From: Siphonodentalium dalli
Taxonomy: Eukaryota > Mollusca > Scaphopoda > Gadilida > Siphonodentaliidae
DNA length: 64,000 bases
Assembly (NCBI GenBank): GCA_032622095.1
Contig: CP136069.1
Coordinates: 157,283,043-157,347,042, forward strand
Direction: 5' to 3'
Part shown: positions 30,201-45,200 of the stretch, piece after piece
Layout: each line of letters starts with the position of its first letter
Position numbering within the stretch: position 1 is the stretch's first letter
The notes under the pieces: model-generated
The model's input: the letters and a program-made list of their open reading frames with translations, nothing else
What the model was told of the DNA's origin: nothing
Databases searched by the model: none
Translations under genes and position numbers: made by a program

Positions 30201-33200
30201 AAGAAGGCTACTCATTCAGTAATTGAGTTCGTTGATTAAACACTGGTGTGGTGATATAAGCAGTGTTTTCACAGGTTGTATTGCGTGTGGATAATCTGGC
30301 GTGAAGCCATTTAAGTTATAAGTTCGATGTTGGCGTGTCCCTAAAGCAGAGTCATTGTTGTCATTAAATTAGCGAGAATATCGCGGAAGTATTGCCTGAT
30401 TGTTAAAAGTCGTGGGGTCTCAACCCCGATCAGCTGTCATGCATCACAACAGACAGTGGGTCAAACATTATCAAAGCTGTTGACATACTCGGATGGCAAC
30501 ACCTTTCCTGCTTCGGGCACAATTTGAATCTGGCTGTTAACAACTCTATGAAAGACGACAAACGTGTTAGTAGATTGCTTAGTATTTGCCGCGGGATAGT
30601 GTCTGCTTTCTCGACCAGCTGGATAGGTCGACGCAACTTAAGAGCTATTCAGCGGGAATCAGCGCGTTATTAGCGTCAAACATGTAAATATGTCTCTGTG
30701 CAAGTCACCTTCATATTGTTAGCCACTTTTGTTATTATTGTTTTACCTGTATGTTCTTTCATTCAAATGCTGTGTTAATTCAATAAACATTACTATATTA
30801 CGTAAATTTATCGTTTAGTTCTTACTTTCAATTACAACCGGAAGGAACATGGAAATGTTATGTATACAACGAAAATACGCAAACTGCTAACGCTCGTTCG
30901 CGGCTTTTCGTGAAACCATACAATTTAAAATTACATTAGTTTGGAATTCAAAACTTTAGATTATCGATATATACACATATCGCGATAATAATTTGGATAT
31001 CGTATCGATAATATTTTTGATCATATCGTGAAGCCCTAACTTCCGGTATTGAAGCCATTATGTAGTGGGACTGGTCTCAGCGCAACACATTAAATGTATA
31101 TGATACAGTGTAATGAAGGCTTGCATTTGACTCATGATTGATGGGAGAAAATAATAATTACACTTAATTTCACCATATCTTCTTAAAAGTTCAAACTCAT
31201 ACATTCTATGTGTGTGGGTCCAGTCACCAAAATATATTGCAGTTTTATATGCCTGTTTTTTAAAAACGGGACGTATTATGTTATTTGTCTGTCCATCTAT
31301 CTATCTGTCTTGTCTGTCCATTTGCTTTTTTCATTTTTGGATGATATCTTTAGTTAGTCTGAACTAAATGGAATGAAATTTAGTATGTGAGTTGACTAGC
31401 CCAAAATACAGATCAAGTTCGAATTTGTGTTCCGCCATGCCAATTTTCCCCAGAGTTATGGCACTTAGTTGGAATTACCAAGGGCGTATTTTGCCACACC
31501 CTAGTGATGCTCTTGTTATTGGATGCTATAGTTTTCTTATTCTCTCATTGTACAACATTACTGGTAGGAAAGTGTTGACATTATGGATTATATAGCTTTG
31601 TTAAATTTTTAAGCAATGGGCTCAATATCAAGGTACTACAAGATCACGAAAAGGCATCAAACTACCAAACAATATAATCTTCCTTCATAATTTAGCTAAA
31701 CATAAACTTGGGTTGAAGGAACTGCTATCACCAAAAAGGGGAATAGGCAAACTGCCTTTATAATATGACAAAAATTATATATCTTCCATTGACAAGTTAC
31801 ACGAGGTCCCAACCCCAGTTATCATTTGCTAGAAATTAATGTTCACCATTTTGAGTATTTCTTGATTCACTTAATCATAAAATTTTAAATATTATTTATT
31901 ATTAATACAATTAAATTATCATGACTATGACTATGAGGTGTTAAATGCATTTTCCGAACATGCGCAGGCTGATCCCATGCAGAGACATTCAATTTGAGCT
32001 TGAAATCCAATCCTTATTCTTCATATTTTCTTGTGAAAGTCACTTCTTCAGCAGGCTGCACTCAGACGAAAAAAATATGAAATATTTCATCTGATTCTTT
32101 CTCCATACAAATTTTTTTCTACATTTGTCGGGGGAGGTACACGATACACACATGGTCAATTGAACAGTCCTCACACATGACTAAAGGTGTTTGAGTTACA
32201 TTGTATTGTCACTTCTGTTTATACGTTAATATAGCATACATTGCAAACCTCTCTCTCCCTCACATTGGTTCTGCGAATCGGATAGTTAGTACACCTCAAC
32301 ATGGATTATAGAGTCTATTCATTTCACCGTTGAATGTGGCAAGAACTGTTTTCTAAAATCAAGGACATGACAGAGAACGCAGATGAAATCACACAGAACA
32401 CGTCATCTATAATTGCGATGCATATGAGCTGCAACATATCGCCTCAGAACTTGAAGGACAGTTTGATATTCTGGAACATATCACATGCGACGCTGTCAGT
32501 TGCATAGATGACTTACCTCAAATAGAACCAGACGTTAAAGAAATCATCTGCACTAACCAATCTAAAGTTGCATGTTGATTCCTACATGCATGGTTTTCAA
32601 GAAATGAAATTGCCAGAAACTGATGAAATTGCACATCAAGATGGCGACACTACATGTGAGATTTTGAACCAGTATAGCACCGATGAGCGTGCATCTGATA
32701 CACTTTACTTGTGTACCTCTCTAACAGATCCCTACTTGCAGATGCATGTATGTATTGGATCGGATTCTATTGGTGACCATTTTGACAAAGTGGCGCCCAA
32801 CAACCAAATCTCCTCTCAAGGTCAAAGTTTAATTGAGGACAACTTTTTGCCAGATGTTAACGGAACTTTTGAGATTCTTAGTTGTCAGGAATGCTATGAC
32901 AGGTTCATGTCAACAACCACCACAAATGTTCGAACTATGATGTAATCATACATGTATATGTTGTGCGTTCACTGTTAGTCTCTGTTGGGGGTCGCTTCAA
33001 ACAGCGTCTGAGTATACTCCCACTTGCTTCTTGGAAGATTCTGTAGACTTATGCAAGATGACTTTGAATTCCTATACTGTGTAATTTGTATTATTTTCAC
33101 CTCCCTGGGAGGATGTCGGAGAACAGTTTATGTGTGGCCTAACTGACCAGTCGCATTTTATACTCGGTATACGATACTCACACGGTCAATTTAACAGTAC

Positions 33201-36200
33201 TCACACATGACTAAAGGCGTTCGGGTTACATTGTATTGGAACTTTTGTTTATGCGTTAATATGGGGGCAGAATAGGGGCAGGCTGGGTCACCAGAAACAA
33301 AGGTCTTTTTGTCCCCCCCGAAAAATTTATTTCGGGGGACTACCGGTATTGTAATCAGCCTCGTGCGTCCGTCCATCCGTCTGTCCGTCCGTCCGGAGTT
33401 ATAACTCTAGTAATGATCATCCGATTTGTTTGAAACTTGGTTTGTAGGTGTGTCAACCAAGAACACAGGTGCTCTGCAATTCTGGGTTTGATGCGATGTT
33501 CTTTTATGGAGTTATTTCCCTTTTTTCAACTTTTTTTTTTACTTAGAAAATTTCTCACTTTTTCGGTTTCCGGATGATATCTCAAGTTTGGATCCTTTAA
33601 TTACAAATACCGTATTGTTTGGATCAGTCATATCAAGATACAGGTTGAGTATGATCCGATGATGTTTCCTAGAGTTATGGACTTTCTTTTACTTAGAAAA
33701 TTCAATTTTGTACTTTTTTCTTTGGTTTCCGGATGATAACTCAAGTTTGGACTGTTCAATTGAAAATTCCGTTTTTTTGTGAGTCATTGATATCAAAATA
33801 CAGGTCAAATTTGAATTTGAGTTTGATCCGTTGATTTTTCTCAGAGTTATGGACTTTTCTACTTAGAAAATTCAATTTTTTTTTGTTTTTTCTTTGGTTT
33901 CAGAATGATAACTCAAGTTTGGATTGTTTAATTGGAAATTCTGTTTTTTTCGAATTTGAGTTTGATCCAATGATTTTTCCCAGAGTATGGGCCTTTCGAC
34001 TTTGAAAAACATTTTTTTATAATTTTCCTTCATGGTGTAATCAACTCCTCCTACAGTTTTGATCGTAGATATTTGAAACTTCAGAGTATTGTTACCCACA
34101 TATTGGAGATGTACAACATTTATATAGATGACAGAAAAAATATTTTTTTTATGGAATTATTAACCTGTTCGACTTAGAACATTTCAACATTTTTAAAAAT
34201 TTCTTTAACAAAGCGGCATCGACTTGCCACGTTGTCGGGGGACACTGTGGTCGGCCGACCTTTTATTTATTTTAGCCTTGGTATAGTTGGAGTCTGGTAT
34301 CTTGGCTATCTGCAGTATTGTCTATATTATGATGTCAGGGATGGTTCGTTGTTATTAAAACCTTGCATATTATCATTTTATGTTGGGAGTAATGACATAG
34401 GATATGGAATGCACCAGACTATGTTACAGCTAAGCATAGTAATACATAGACTGCTCCTTATGCTACACTTGCTTGCATTCCAACATTGCTCAGTTGCCAC
34501 ATCTATTATGTGAAGTGTGAATGGTTTAGTTGGAATAAGGATGGTGATTTATGGTTTATAGTTCTTAACATTTTCAGCTTGATATACACATATATCAAAG
34601 GCTTCTTTTATACCTCTTAAATTTAACTGGCAAGATTACAATATTGTTGACATTGAAAATGTCAAGGGTATATGTAAATAGTAACACTGGACTTGAATTC
34701 AAGCCCATTTGTTTTAGCTGTACATTCAATGTTACTGGGTATATAAAGTTTGCATATGATCATGAGTAATGCATTTTGTTGCGCTCCGCCAACGCATTAA
34801 GCTTGCCTTGTTCATTAACTCCTTTAGTGCTAAAACAATTGATTAATATGGTGTTTATAGTGGATGGTGGATATATATGGATCATATTAGTTTATTTAGC
34901 AGTTTCTTGTGATTTGATCAGTTTGTTGGTTTAAGGAATATGGATATGTTATCTGTATGGCTTCAGAAGAAATTTGATAAAGCTTCAAGTTTCCTTTCTG
35001 GAAACTCATTAGGGAGTATGGAATTGTATTCTCTTCATCCATCTAATGAATTCCACAATAAATTCAGGATTCTTCTCTGGACATGGAAAGCTGCTTATAG
35101 ATAGGTATGTCCACATGATCCCACGATAAATTTGCAGATTTAATCATGAAATTTATGCTATACAGCTGGATTTAACTTACAGTAATTCCAACGACAAATT
35201 AAATCGGGTCAAAAAAGTGTATTTAAGATCATAGTAACAGGTTTATCAACAGAATAATCACAGCACAGCTAATATAAAATCATATTAAAGATAGTCATTT
35301 AATGAAATCTGCATTTCATTATAATCTCTAACGATGGATATAAATCATCAGGCATCTGACCATTTTTATGAAAACCAATTACTGACTGACCCCCAGACCA
35401 TGCTAATTTCCCGCCAGTAACATAGTGAGTGCTGACCAGCGTCCACGGGGACATTATCGTTCATGCTCACACGAGCATACATACTGACACACATTCCAGT
35501 TAACCCATTAAAAGCTGTAATAAAGCAATGCATGACGCTAGCAAGTACCATGATACATAAAAGATTATAAACAACCGCGGTATACTAAAATGGATAAAAC
35601 AGCAAATTTGTAGATGAGTATTGGTCATTTCTAACATCTATTTCACTCTGATTAACTTCAGTTTCAAAGTTTATTTCTCCTGTTGTGTAGTTTACCGACT
35701 CAAAACACAAGTTATTCTATTTTGTGAGTCAGAATAGACAGTTATACTTAATGCTGGACGACAACAGTATAGTATATATCATTCGTCATTGAGTAAAGTC
35801 AAGGAACCTCTTGAATCCTTGTGCGGGTAATGTAAATTTTAATATCTCGGTGATACATACACATGTATGTCCACGACTGTATTGGGCTGGAATAAAAATG
35901 ATCAGATTACATTAATTCTACTAAATATAGAACCTGGTTTACCCACGGTTATCTGTCATTTTATTAATAGGATAAACACGGTATTTCAATATCAGAGTGG
36001 ATTGAAATTTTTTATTGAAATTCTTGTGAATTTGAATGAATTTGTTGAAGAACATGCTAATAACTTTGATAGGCATCAGAACATGCACAATGGTGATATT
36101 AGTGTATACATTCTGGTAGAAATTCTAATCAGATTACATTACTTCCAAATTGATCATGGCACAGTTAATTCTACACATAGACCTGGGTGTTACCCATCAT

Positions 36201-39200
36201 ATTATTTATAGAATAAACATAGAGTTGGACTTATCATTATTAGATGGGACTGAAATTTATAGTGAAAATCTTGTGGATTTGGATGCACATAACATTGATA
36301 GACATTATGTTGATATTATTGGATACATTCTGGCAGCAATCATTGTCATATCTTATCTTAATTGATGAAGTCACTGAATATGCACGAGAGAATCATATCA
36401 CACTATGGACATATAGTCAGGTAAGGAAATTTGCTGAAAAATATTTTTGAGCCTTAACTTTACTAAGATGGCACTGTCTGGGTGGGAAATTGTTTCTCTC
36501 ATAGATATCTTACTGAAATTCAAAAGATTAAATGCCAAGATTTGCATCTTTTCTGTTCAATATATTCAAACGGAGATAACTTATATGTTCTTTGGCCAAA
36601 TTTAAAAAAAATAAAAAATTATATTTAGTAGTAGTTGATTCCTTGCAAAAATCACCCAAAAAAAAAAAAACCATGAAAGTTGTTTTTATCTAGTACACTC
36701 ACTAAAAAACAAAAAAAGCCATCTTGGATTTCAAATTTGAATTCGTAGGCAAACCTGCAGCCCATATATGTTGCAGAATTGTTTTGAAAATTAACAGGCA
36801 TGTTTCGGGTCACCTCTAGATGTGAGCTATCAAATTTTAATAATTTTCTATGAAAAACATGGCTACCGGCAGCCATCTTGGATTTTACTCTTTGCATGAC
36901 TGAATCCTTTGGCACACCCTACAGATCACATTACTCATCTTATCATCACCAAACTTCATATGGATCTTTTGGGTGACCACTAGATAAAACCATGGAAGTT
37001 GTTTTTATCTAGTACACTCACTGGTTTATTAGTTCAAATACCAGCAGATTGATGATGGCAGAAATATTTTTGTCCTGAAAAATAGGAAGTGTCTTTCTGG
37101 AAGAAGTGTTCTGAATTGCACAAACGATATCTGTTGCAAGATAATAGGTTAAGCCACGTGTCTCTTGTAACGTGTGTTACTATGGTATTGCTATGGCAAT
37201 CCACTCAGCAGTAAAAGGCTTATTATTTCACTGTGCCAAACTTACATGTTTATAGACATTGGCCAGACCTGTAGTAAAACAATAGTCGATGGCGATGACA
37301 AGATCTCTGCAATGTGACCAGCGATAGGCTTAATTGGCTTCAATCAAAATAAGATTGAACTGAGCAGGCCAATCCCATTCTCCCACTGCCTGCATATCAT
37401 TGGTTGTTCATTTGGTTGTTAGAAGAATTACCGCAAAATGGTCATGTGACTTTCGTTGGCAATGGAAACACTAATTACAAGTTACACGTACATGTGGCTG
37501 AAACTAGCTAATAAACCACAGTTTGCACTTGTTAAGTTCTCTAGGTTTTCACTGAATCCATATAGTCTAGTCCATTAGTGAAAGGGAAGGGTCGAATCAT
37601 GACAGTGCCATTTTTAGCTCAATTAACAAAGTCAAGTTTGAGTTATTGCCATGGGTTGTCATCCGTTGCCCGTCCATCATCCATCTGTCAACAATTGGTT
37701 TTAGCACACCATACAGGTCACATCTCTCATCCAATCGTCCCAAACTTCGGGGTGACCTCTAGATGGGAGTCATCAATTTTTTCTAAAATTTGTTAAAAAA
37801 CATGGCCAACAGCAGCCATCTTGGATTTCAAATTTGAATTTGTAGGCAAACCTGCTGCCCATATATGTCACAGAATTGTTTTGAAAATTAACAGGCATGT
37901 TTCGGGTCACCTCTAGATGTGAGCTATCAAATTTTAATAATTTTCTATGAAAAACATGGCCCCCGGCAGCCATCTTGGATTTTACTCTTTGCATGACTAA
38001 ATCCTTTGGCACACCCTACAGATCACATCACTCATCTTATCATCACCAAATCTTTTGGGTGACCACTAGATAGGAGCTAGAGTTGTAATGGTCTCGGTTT
38101 TAACGAGGTTCCAAAAAACGCATCATCGGTACTCGGTAAAGTCCGTTCCCCAATCTGTATTTTGCACAGTTCATGATCGAACAATGTTTGTTGTTTAACC
38201 TTATCATATTGTTTATGAAGAAATAACACTAATACAAACCTCGTTGAAGTATCCACTATAAATCTTTGAGAACTTTGCAAGCCGTTCCAGGCCCTGAAAG
38301 GGCACCGGGATTCAATCAACAATGTACACTGTCAGTGTGTTTATATCTGAGCTCCCTATAATTGCAATACAAACGATTGCTAATGTTGTGAATAGTACCC
38401 ATTTCACAATTGCTTAAATGCTTATCTTCCTAACAGATGTTATTAAATGAAGTATTAAATATTAATGCAGTATTCATCAATGTCATAAAATATAAACTTG
38501 TCACACCAACACCGGCGTGACAGGTTCTAGCAAGTTTGGAGTTTGGGATGATACCCGGGAAGATTTGAAAGGGCTTTCAGCCCTCTCCTACAACCCACTT
38601 TTGGATGCTATAATTCCGCTGAAGAGCATTTGTAGGGTTTGTGAGTTTGTAAGTAGATTACTATCTGCCCATGCACTGTAGGTGTTTGCCTACTGTGCAT
38701 CGGGTGGATGCCACTGCAGCAAGAAGCAAAGCCCCCCCCTCCCCCATTCCGAACCTGGACCAGCGAGGATGATTTACCTTGTTTTCTTTTATGAGTTTTG
38801 TGTGTTGATATATATATAGCAGGTGACCCGACTTCGTCCAGTCTTTGACCTTGAATTGACCATTTTGAAGGTCAAGGTCAGGTCAGGGTCACGATTTGAC
38901 CCGTCAAAAACACTCCCCCGACAAAAGTATCCCTAGGTATTAAATTTCGTCGAAATCCGTAAATTTTTGTATTTAATTTGAGTTAATTCTGCCTTTTTAA
39001 TCAAGAGAAATGATGGTACCCCGCCCCGTGATGGTACCCGTCCCTAAAAGAGGTACGTTGGTGGGTACCCGTTTCAATGTGAAGATCACCTCGGGCGGAA
39101 AAACTTACCCGATGAAAATCTCCCCCGTTCCTTGGAACCCCTAAGTACGAAGACAGAAATAAGAACACGCTCATGTCTGGATGCAGACACACTCACGTCT

Positions 39201-42200
39201 GGCCCCAGACATAAGAATCACACTACACGCATACGCTCGTTATCAATGACACTGCGGATACGAACGCTCTTTAACTATCAACACGATTAACTCCACAGTG
39301 CCAAGGACAGTCATTTTGATGACTGGGAATGGAGAAGGAGTGCTCTGACGTTCTCAGAAGCGGTGCGATGACACTTCATGTGGGATTTTACCCTTAGATA
39401 GGAAGTTTGGGCTCAATCCGTCCTACAGTTTTCCCAGCCATAGCTAACAAACAAACAGACAGACAGTAGTCCCAAAATATATATTAGATTTTGAGTTATG
39501 AATGGTTGTAATTTGGTTCTAGGAATTGACAGATTTCTTAGTAAAGCAGGTCACTAATGCAATGTAAATCTATAAATAGCTCAATTCCTGGAAGACATTC
39601 AATGCTTCTGGGAATTTGGCCGGAAGTAAAATGACCCGGATTCACTGCCAGATTTTACAATATTTACTGTTGGCATTTTATTCCTTTGATGGATACCTTT
39701 TTGAATAATGCACTTAACCCTTTCAGTGCCAAGTCCGATTTTTGTATCAACCCATATTTCCTTGAACATTTTTTAAATTTATTGATTATAATAATGTGAT
39801 ACATTGATGGAAAGAGCTTTCCATCAATGTATCACATTATTATAATCAATAAATTTGAAAAATGATCAAGGAAATATGGGTTGATACAAAAATCGGACTT
39901 GGCACTGAAAGGGTTAATATACACATGTACTATTGCCATCTGAGTATACAGACTGCAAGACAACTGAGACATGACACAATTAGGAAGAGAATCAAGAGGT
40001 TAGGGATGAATATAAACAAATTTAGGCCTATTGTTATTCAATGAAGCTGCACTTGCACAGGTTTTTTTCCAACTCCAACCAATTTAAAAATTATGTGCTT
40101 CAGAAATCTACCAACATAATATCAAACTAATTGAGGGTCAGAACACGGTAATTATTAGATTATGTCTCACATTCTCACTAGGGTTCATGAGTTAGCAACA
40201 TAACAAGCTGTCCCCCAACTTACCCTAAACCTATGTAACTGGCCGTTCGTGTTTTGAGCAGTTCTGTGGGACTAATTGATACATGTTAAGTGATTGCATA
40301 CTAAAACCGACACCAAAACCCAGTTTTTTCACCCCAAATAAACCGAAAACGACACCGAAACATAAATTCCACAACCTCACAACACTAATAGGAGCCATCT
40401 AATTTGTCCAAATTACATTTTAAAAAACATGGCCGCTAGCGCAGGGCCCAAGCTAGGAGTTGAAAAAAGGGAGAAGTGACTTTTCCATCTGGAGATTTTA
40501 GGGAGACTTCAGCCCAAAATAGGGAGAATTGGAGAGACTTAAAAATAACAAAAGAAACACTTATTAATTTTTAAATATCGGTTTATTTATAACATCAATA
40601 AAAAGATAAAATAACAAGATAAAACATGGTTAGCAGAAATAAAATATAGCACTAGTATAGTACATGTATAGATAGATAACATGAAATTGTATTTATTAAC
40701 TTTATAACTTTTATTTAGAAATAAAAAATGTTGCCTTAATTTAATATCTGAAGAAATTAATTGTTAATATAAATTTTTGGAAATGGCTTTTGGGCTGTAA
40801 TGTGGGTGTCCGTTAAAATAAAAACAATAAGGACTAATCAAGGAGTTGTAAAAGCTTATAATTTTGTTCCTAAAGTTTTTATTAATGAATACTAACATTG
40901 ATGGTATGATAATCCGATTAAAGCAATAAACTTTGACAATTTGGATAGCTGTTACAATAGTGATTAATGTGTTATTAACAAAGACCAGTGGAACTCATAA
41001 TATAAACAAACAGGTTATTTAAATACCTGCATTATTTATAATTGTAATTAAGTAGCTGCAATTAATTTACAATGGTTGACAGACATGCTAACTCTCACGA
41101 TTTTGGTGTGAGACTTTACAATTTGAACACCGTGTAGCCGAGGATGTCATGGACATGGACGAGATTAGGAATTCAGCTGACGGCAATATTGGCGCGCAGG
41201 AATATCTAACATTGAAGCGGTGAACCGGACTATACATTGCGACAGGTTATCGATGAATAACCCCCCGCAAATATGTGCTGTTTCCGGGGGTATATTGGCT
41301 TAAGTGCATTAGAATTGTAATTTCACCCAATTGGTGTTAATTTGAAGTCCTCAATCGTTGCCATGGCAACATGAAATTTTGGAGCTATGATGACCCTCTA
41401 GTAATGGACATGGAGATTCAAAGCAGTTCATGAGTAGGGCCTATACAGCCCTCTTAATTCAGATTGTTTGGCTTCAGCAATCCGCTACAGCAACCCTTGT
41501 CTGTGGCCCAGTATACTTCAGCAAATTGCTTCGGCATTGCTGACTGCCATAGCCAATATGACTGCCTATACTAGCAATAACAATGGTAAATTTGATTCTG
41601 TCCAATATTGAATATTCAAAATAAGTATCTAAGTGTAAATAATGGCTTTTCCCAGGAAACCTGGTACACAAATATCGTTTTCCCCAGGAAACCTGGCACT
41701 GAATGAGTTAAATTTGGATTCAGACAAAAGTCCCAGTATCCCACAGATATCTTTTGATATGGACATTTTTGGACACTCCTGGACAGAGACCTTATTTTTG
41801 TGAGCATTCAAAAAGTCCCATAAAACGGTAAAAGTTCCAGAACATGCTTGGTAAATTTCGAATTTTTCCCTAAGTAGTCGGGAGTTATGGTCCTTTTTTG
41901 CACCATTTTTTGGGGGTTTTTGGTTTCGGGGCGACAACATTAGTTTTGGAACTTCAGTCACCTTGAAACTTGGTATTTTGAGGTATAGTCCCAGAACATA
42001 GTATACAAGTCCCATAACTCTTGTCGAGTCCACAAACTGGAAGTCCCACAACTATCATTTTGTCCTGTCCAGCTGTCCTTGTGTGCGTCCGCAACTTTGT
42101 CTGAGCCTGTATACTTTCATTTTTTGTCTATTTTTTTATTAATTTGGCACAGATGTCAACCAGCTTGGGAACCTGCTCACCTGCGATTTTGAGTTTGGTC

Positions 42201-45200
42201 GGACTCATTTTGGCGGAGTTATTGCCATTTTTCCACTTAAAATCATACAACCTTGGCTGCATCTCTTGTCCAAGCCTGGTCCGAGACTGTATTCCGTTTT
42301 TTTTCAGTCAACCTGCTCACCTGCAATTTTGAGTTCTCTCACTCTCATTTTACTGGAGTTTGTTTGTTCGTGCGTGATCCGTCCATCCATCTGAACATGT
42401 ATCCATCCATCCGTCCAGCCGTCTGTCCATCCATCCGGGCAGATATCTCAAACACAGGTTGTCGGATCGGAATAAAAGTTGGTATGGATGTTCACTACTG
42501 TGAGGGCATTCAACAGTGTTCAATCAATTTTTCCGGATTTTTCTAGAGTTATTCATCTTTGTGTATTGGGAAATGTTGTTTTTTTTGTCTGTCCGAGTAG
42601 ATATCTCAAACACCGGTTGTAGGATCTAAATGAGAATTTGTTTGGATGTTCACTACTATGAGGGCATTCAACAGAGTGTTCAATCGTTTTTTCCGGATTT
42701 TCCGTTCTACAGTTATTCATCTTTGTTTATCTGGAAATGTATTTTTTTTGTCCGTACAAGCAGATATTTCCACCACCGGCTGACGAATCTCAATGAAATT
42801 TGGTATGGATGTTCACTAATATCAAATGAGTGTTCAGTCGTTTTTTTTTCCATTCGACAGTTATTCATCTTTGTTTATTTGTAAGTTTTTGTTTTATGTC
42901 CATATCTCCACCACAGGTTGATGGATATCAATGAAATTTGATATGAATGTTCACTACTATGATGGCAATCAACTGAGTGTTCAATTGTTTTGTTCATGTT
43001 TTCGTTCTAGAGTTATTTATCTTTGTTTATATGAAACTGTTGGTTTTTTTTTCTATCAGCAGATATCTCAACCATACAATCTCTTGTTTTACCATAATTG
43101 CAGGCATTGGTTAAGAGAAATTTGGACAGTGGTGTAGACAGTGTTGCTAACGTATCTATTTCTTCGCCATTTTCCGCTGAGAATTTTCTGCCGAGCTCTC
43201 TTAGACGCAGGTTGTCATCGCCAAGTCAGGTGACCAAAGAAATGGATCAGGACAAAATGAGTGAAAAGATGTCGAAAGCAAGAGAAGCTCTGTGTCGTCA
43301 AGTGGAGGTATGTGGTTTACAGTAATGCCCTAAGTAATCGACCCCTTAACCACAGCAGAATTATGGGTAACTTTTCAGGATTTAGTCGAAAATATGGCTT
43401 GTTGCCATTCATCGGAAAGCTCTCAGTGAGAGCTTTCCGATGAATGGCAACAAGCCATATTTCCGACTAAATCCTGAAAAGTTACCCATAATTCTGCTGT
43501 GGTTAAGGGGTCAATTACTTAGGGCATTACTGTAGGTCCCAAGTTAAGAGAAAATGTATACAACAGGTTGCAATAAGGCTATAGAAAATTGAATGTTTGG
43601 TTGAGGTTACAGTCAGACCAAATTTTTTTTGGTAGGTATGATTCAAATTTTATGTTGTATTTTATTCTTTACCTATTTGTTATAGCTTTGTACTTTATCA
43701 CATACTTTAATAGATGATTTGCTTGACATTATTTAATGGCCTTCACAGTGGGTATGCTGTTAAAATAGTCACATCCATTAAAACTGCCATAAACAAAAAG
43801 AATACTAAAATATAAACATATTTTGTTCTTATACCAATAATAAATATCGCATAAATATTATGTTATTGTCGAGTTTGTATGCTGTGTTATGTCAACAAAA
43901 GCCACGTTCTGTAACATTTTTAGCTTTTGTTTTTATAACACAGCATACAAACTTGACAATAACATACTATGTACACGATATTTATGATTGGTATAAGAAC
44001 AAAATCTGTCGATATGTTAATATTCTTTCCATTTATGGCAGTTTTAACGGATGTTACTATTTCTATTTTAACGGGATATGGTACACTAAATCCGGCCATT
44101 TATGGGACCATCTCTTTTTATACTCAACAGAATATATGCAACACATGAATTAATTTGAGCCATGGATTACTGCAAAATACACTTTTTTGCTCGATGCACG
44201 ATGCAAATAACATGGTAATTATAATGAAAATGAATTTATGGCTGGAGTCATCAATTCTTTTTCATTACAATTGCTAATCCATGGCTAAAAGTAATTTATG
44301 TGTTCATATGTTGAGTATAAAAGGAGATGGCCCTATAAATTGCCGGATTTAGTTTACAGTCCCCCTTTAACACCAATACCCACTGCGAAGCCTTGCCTTT
44401 AACCCAAATGCTTCATTCAACCAAGTAAATCAACTCATATTGGGATGCTCAACAGTTCCTTTCACTGTGTATTGTTATGTCTCCAACAGGTTTTTAAAAC
44501 TATAAATGGATTACTAATTTTCTTATTAAATTTCCCCGATAGTTAATTCTTTCGATGTGAGATTGTTAACTGTTAACATCTAGTTGATATATAGATGCTG
44601 TAGTTTTTATTTCAGCCGTGTTGTGCAAAGGCATTTTCAGATTCACTAGTTCATATCAGCAATTATAGATGTTTCAATTTATTATTTTCACAGGGTTGTA
44701 GAAAGGCTTTATTAGATTCACTGGTATGTATTATCATTTATTTTCATACTCACTCACGTTTAAAAAAAACGTGACATTTTATTGGTCCATCTGTCTGTTC
44801 GCTTTTTTCATTTCCGGATGATAACATTAGATAGTCTGAACTGAATGGAATGAAATTTGGTATTTGGGTATGTGGGTTTATTAGCACAATATATTTATAG
44901 ATGTAATACAGGTCAAGACAAAATACAGGTCAACTTCAAATTTGAGATCCGCCCACCAAATTTCACCAGTTACTGCCCTTTTTCTTTTAATTTTCACTCA
45001 ATTTTGATGATAACTTTAGTAAGTCTGAACAGAATCGAATGAAATTTGGTTTACTAGCCCTACATTAAGTTCATGTTCAAATTTGGGTTCTGCCCGCCAA
45101 TTTTCAAAAGAGTTATGGCCCTTTGTTGAAATTACCACTGGCATATTTTGCCACACCCTAGTTGATTTTGAAATTTTGAAGAAAAAAACCTGTGCCAATG

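Noticed and set aside
32138-33262. Calling the unit an LTR retrotransposon
   Set aside because: The 95-bp repeats lack TG...CA ends and no primer-binding site, polypurine tract or retroviral motif is visible.
38880-38910. aaggtcaaggtcaggtcagg as a nuclear-receptor response element
   Set aside because: It lies inside a probable interspersed element and such motifs are part of the repeat; no promoter context.
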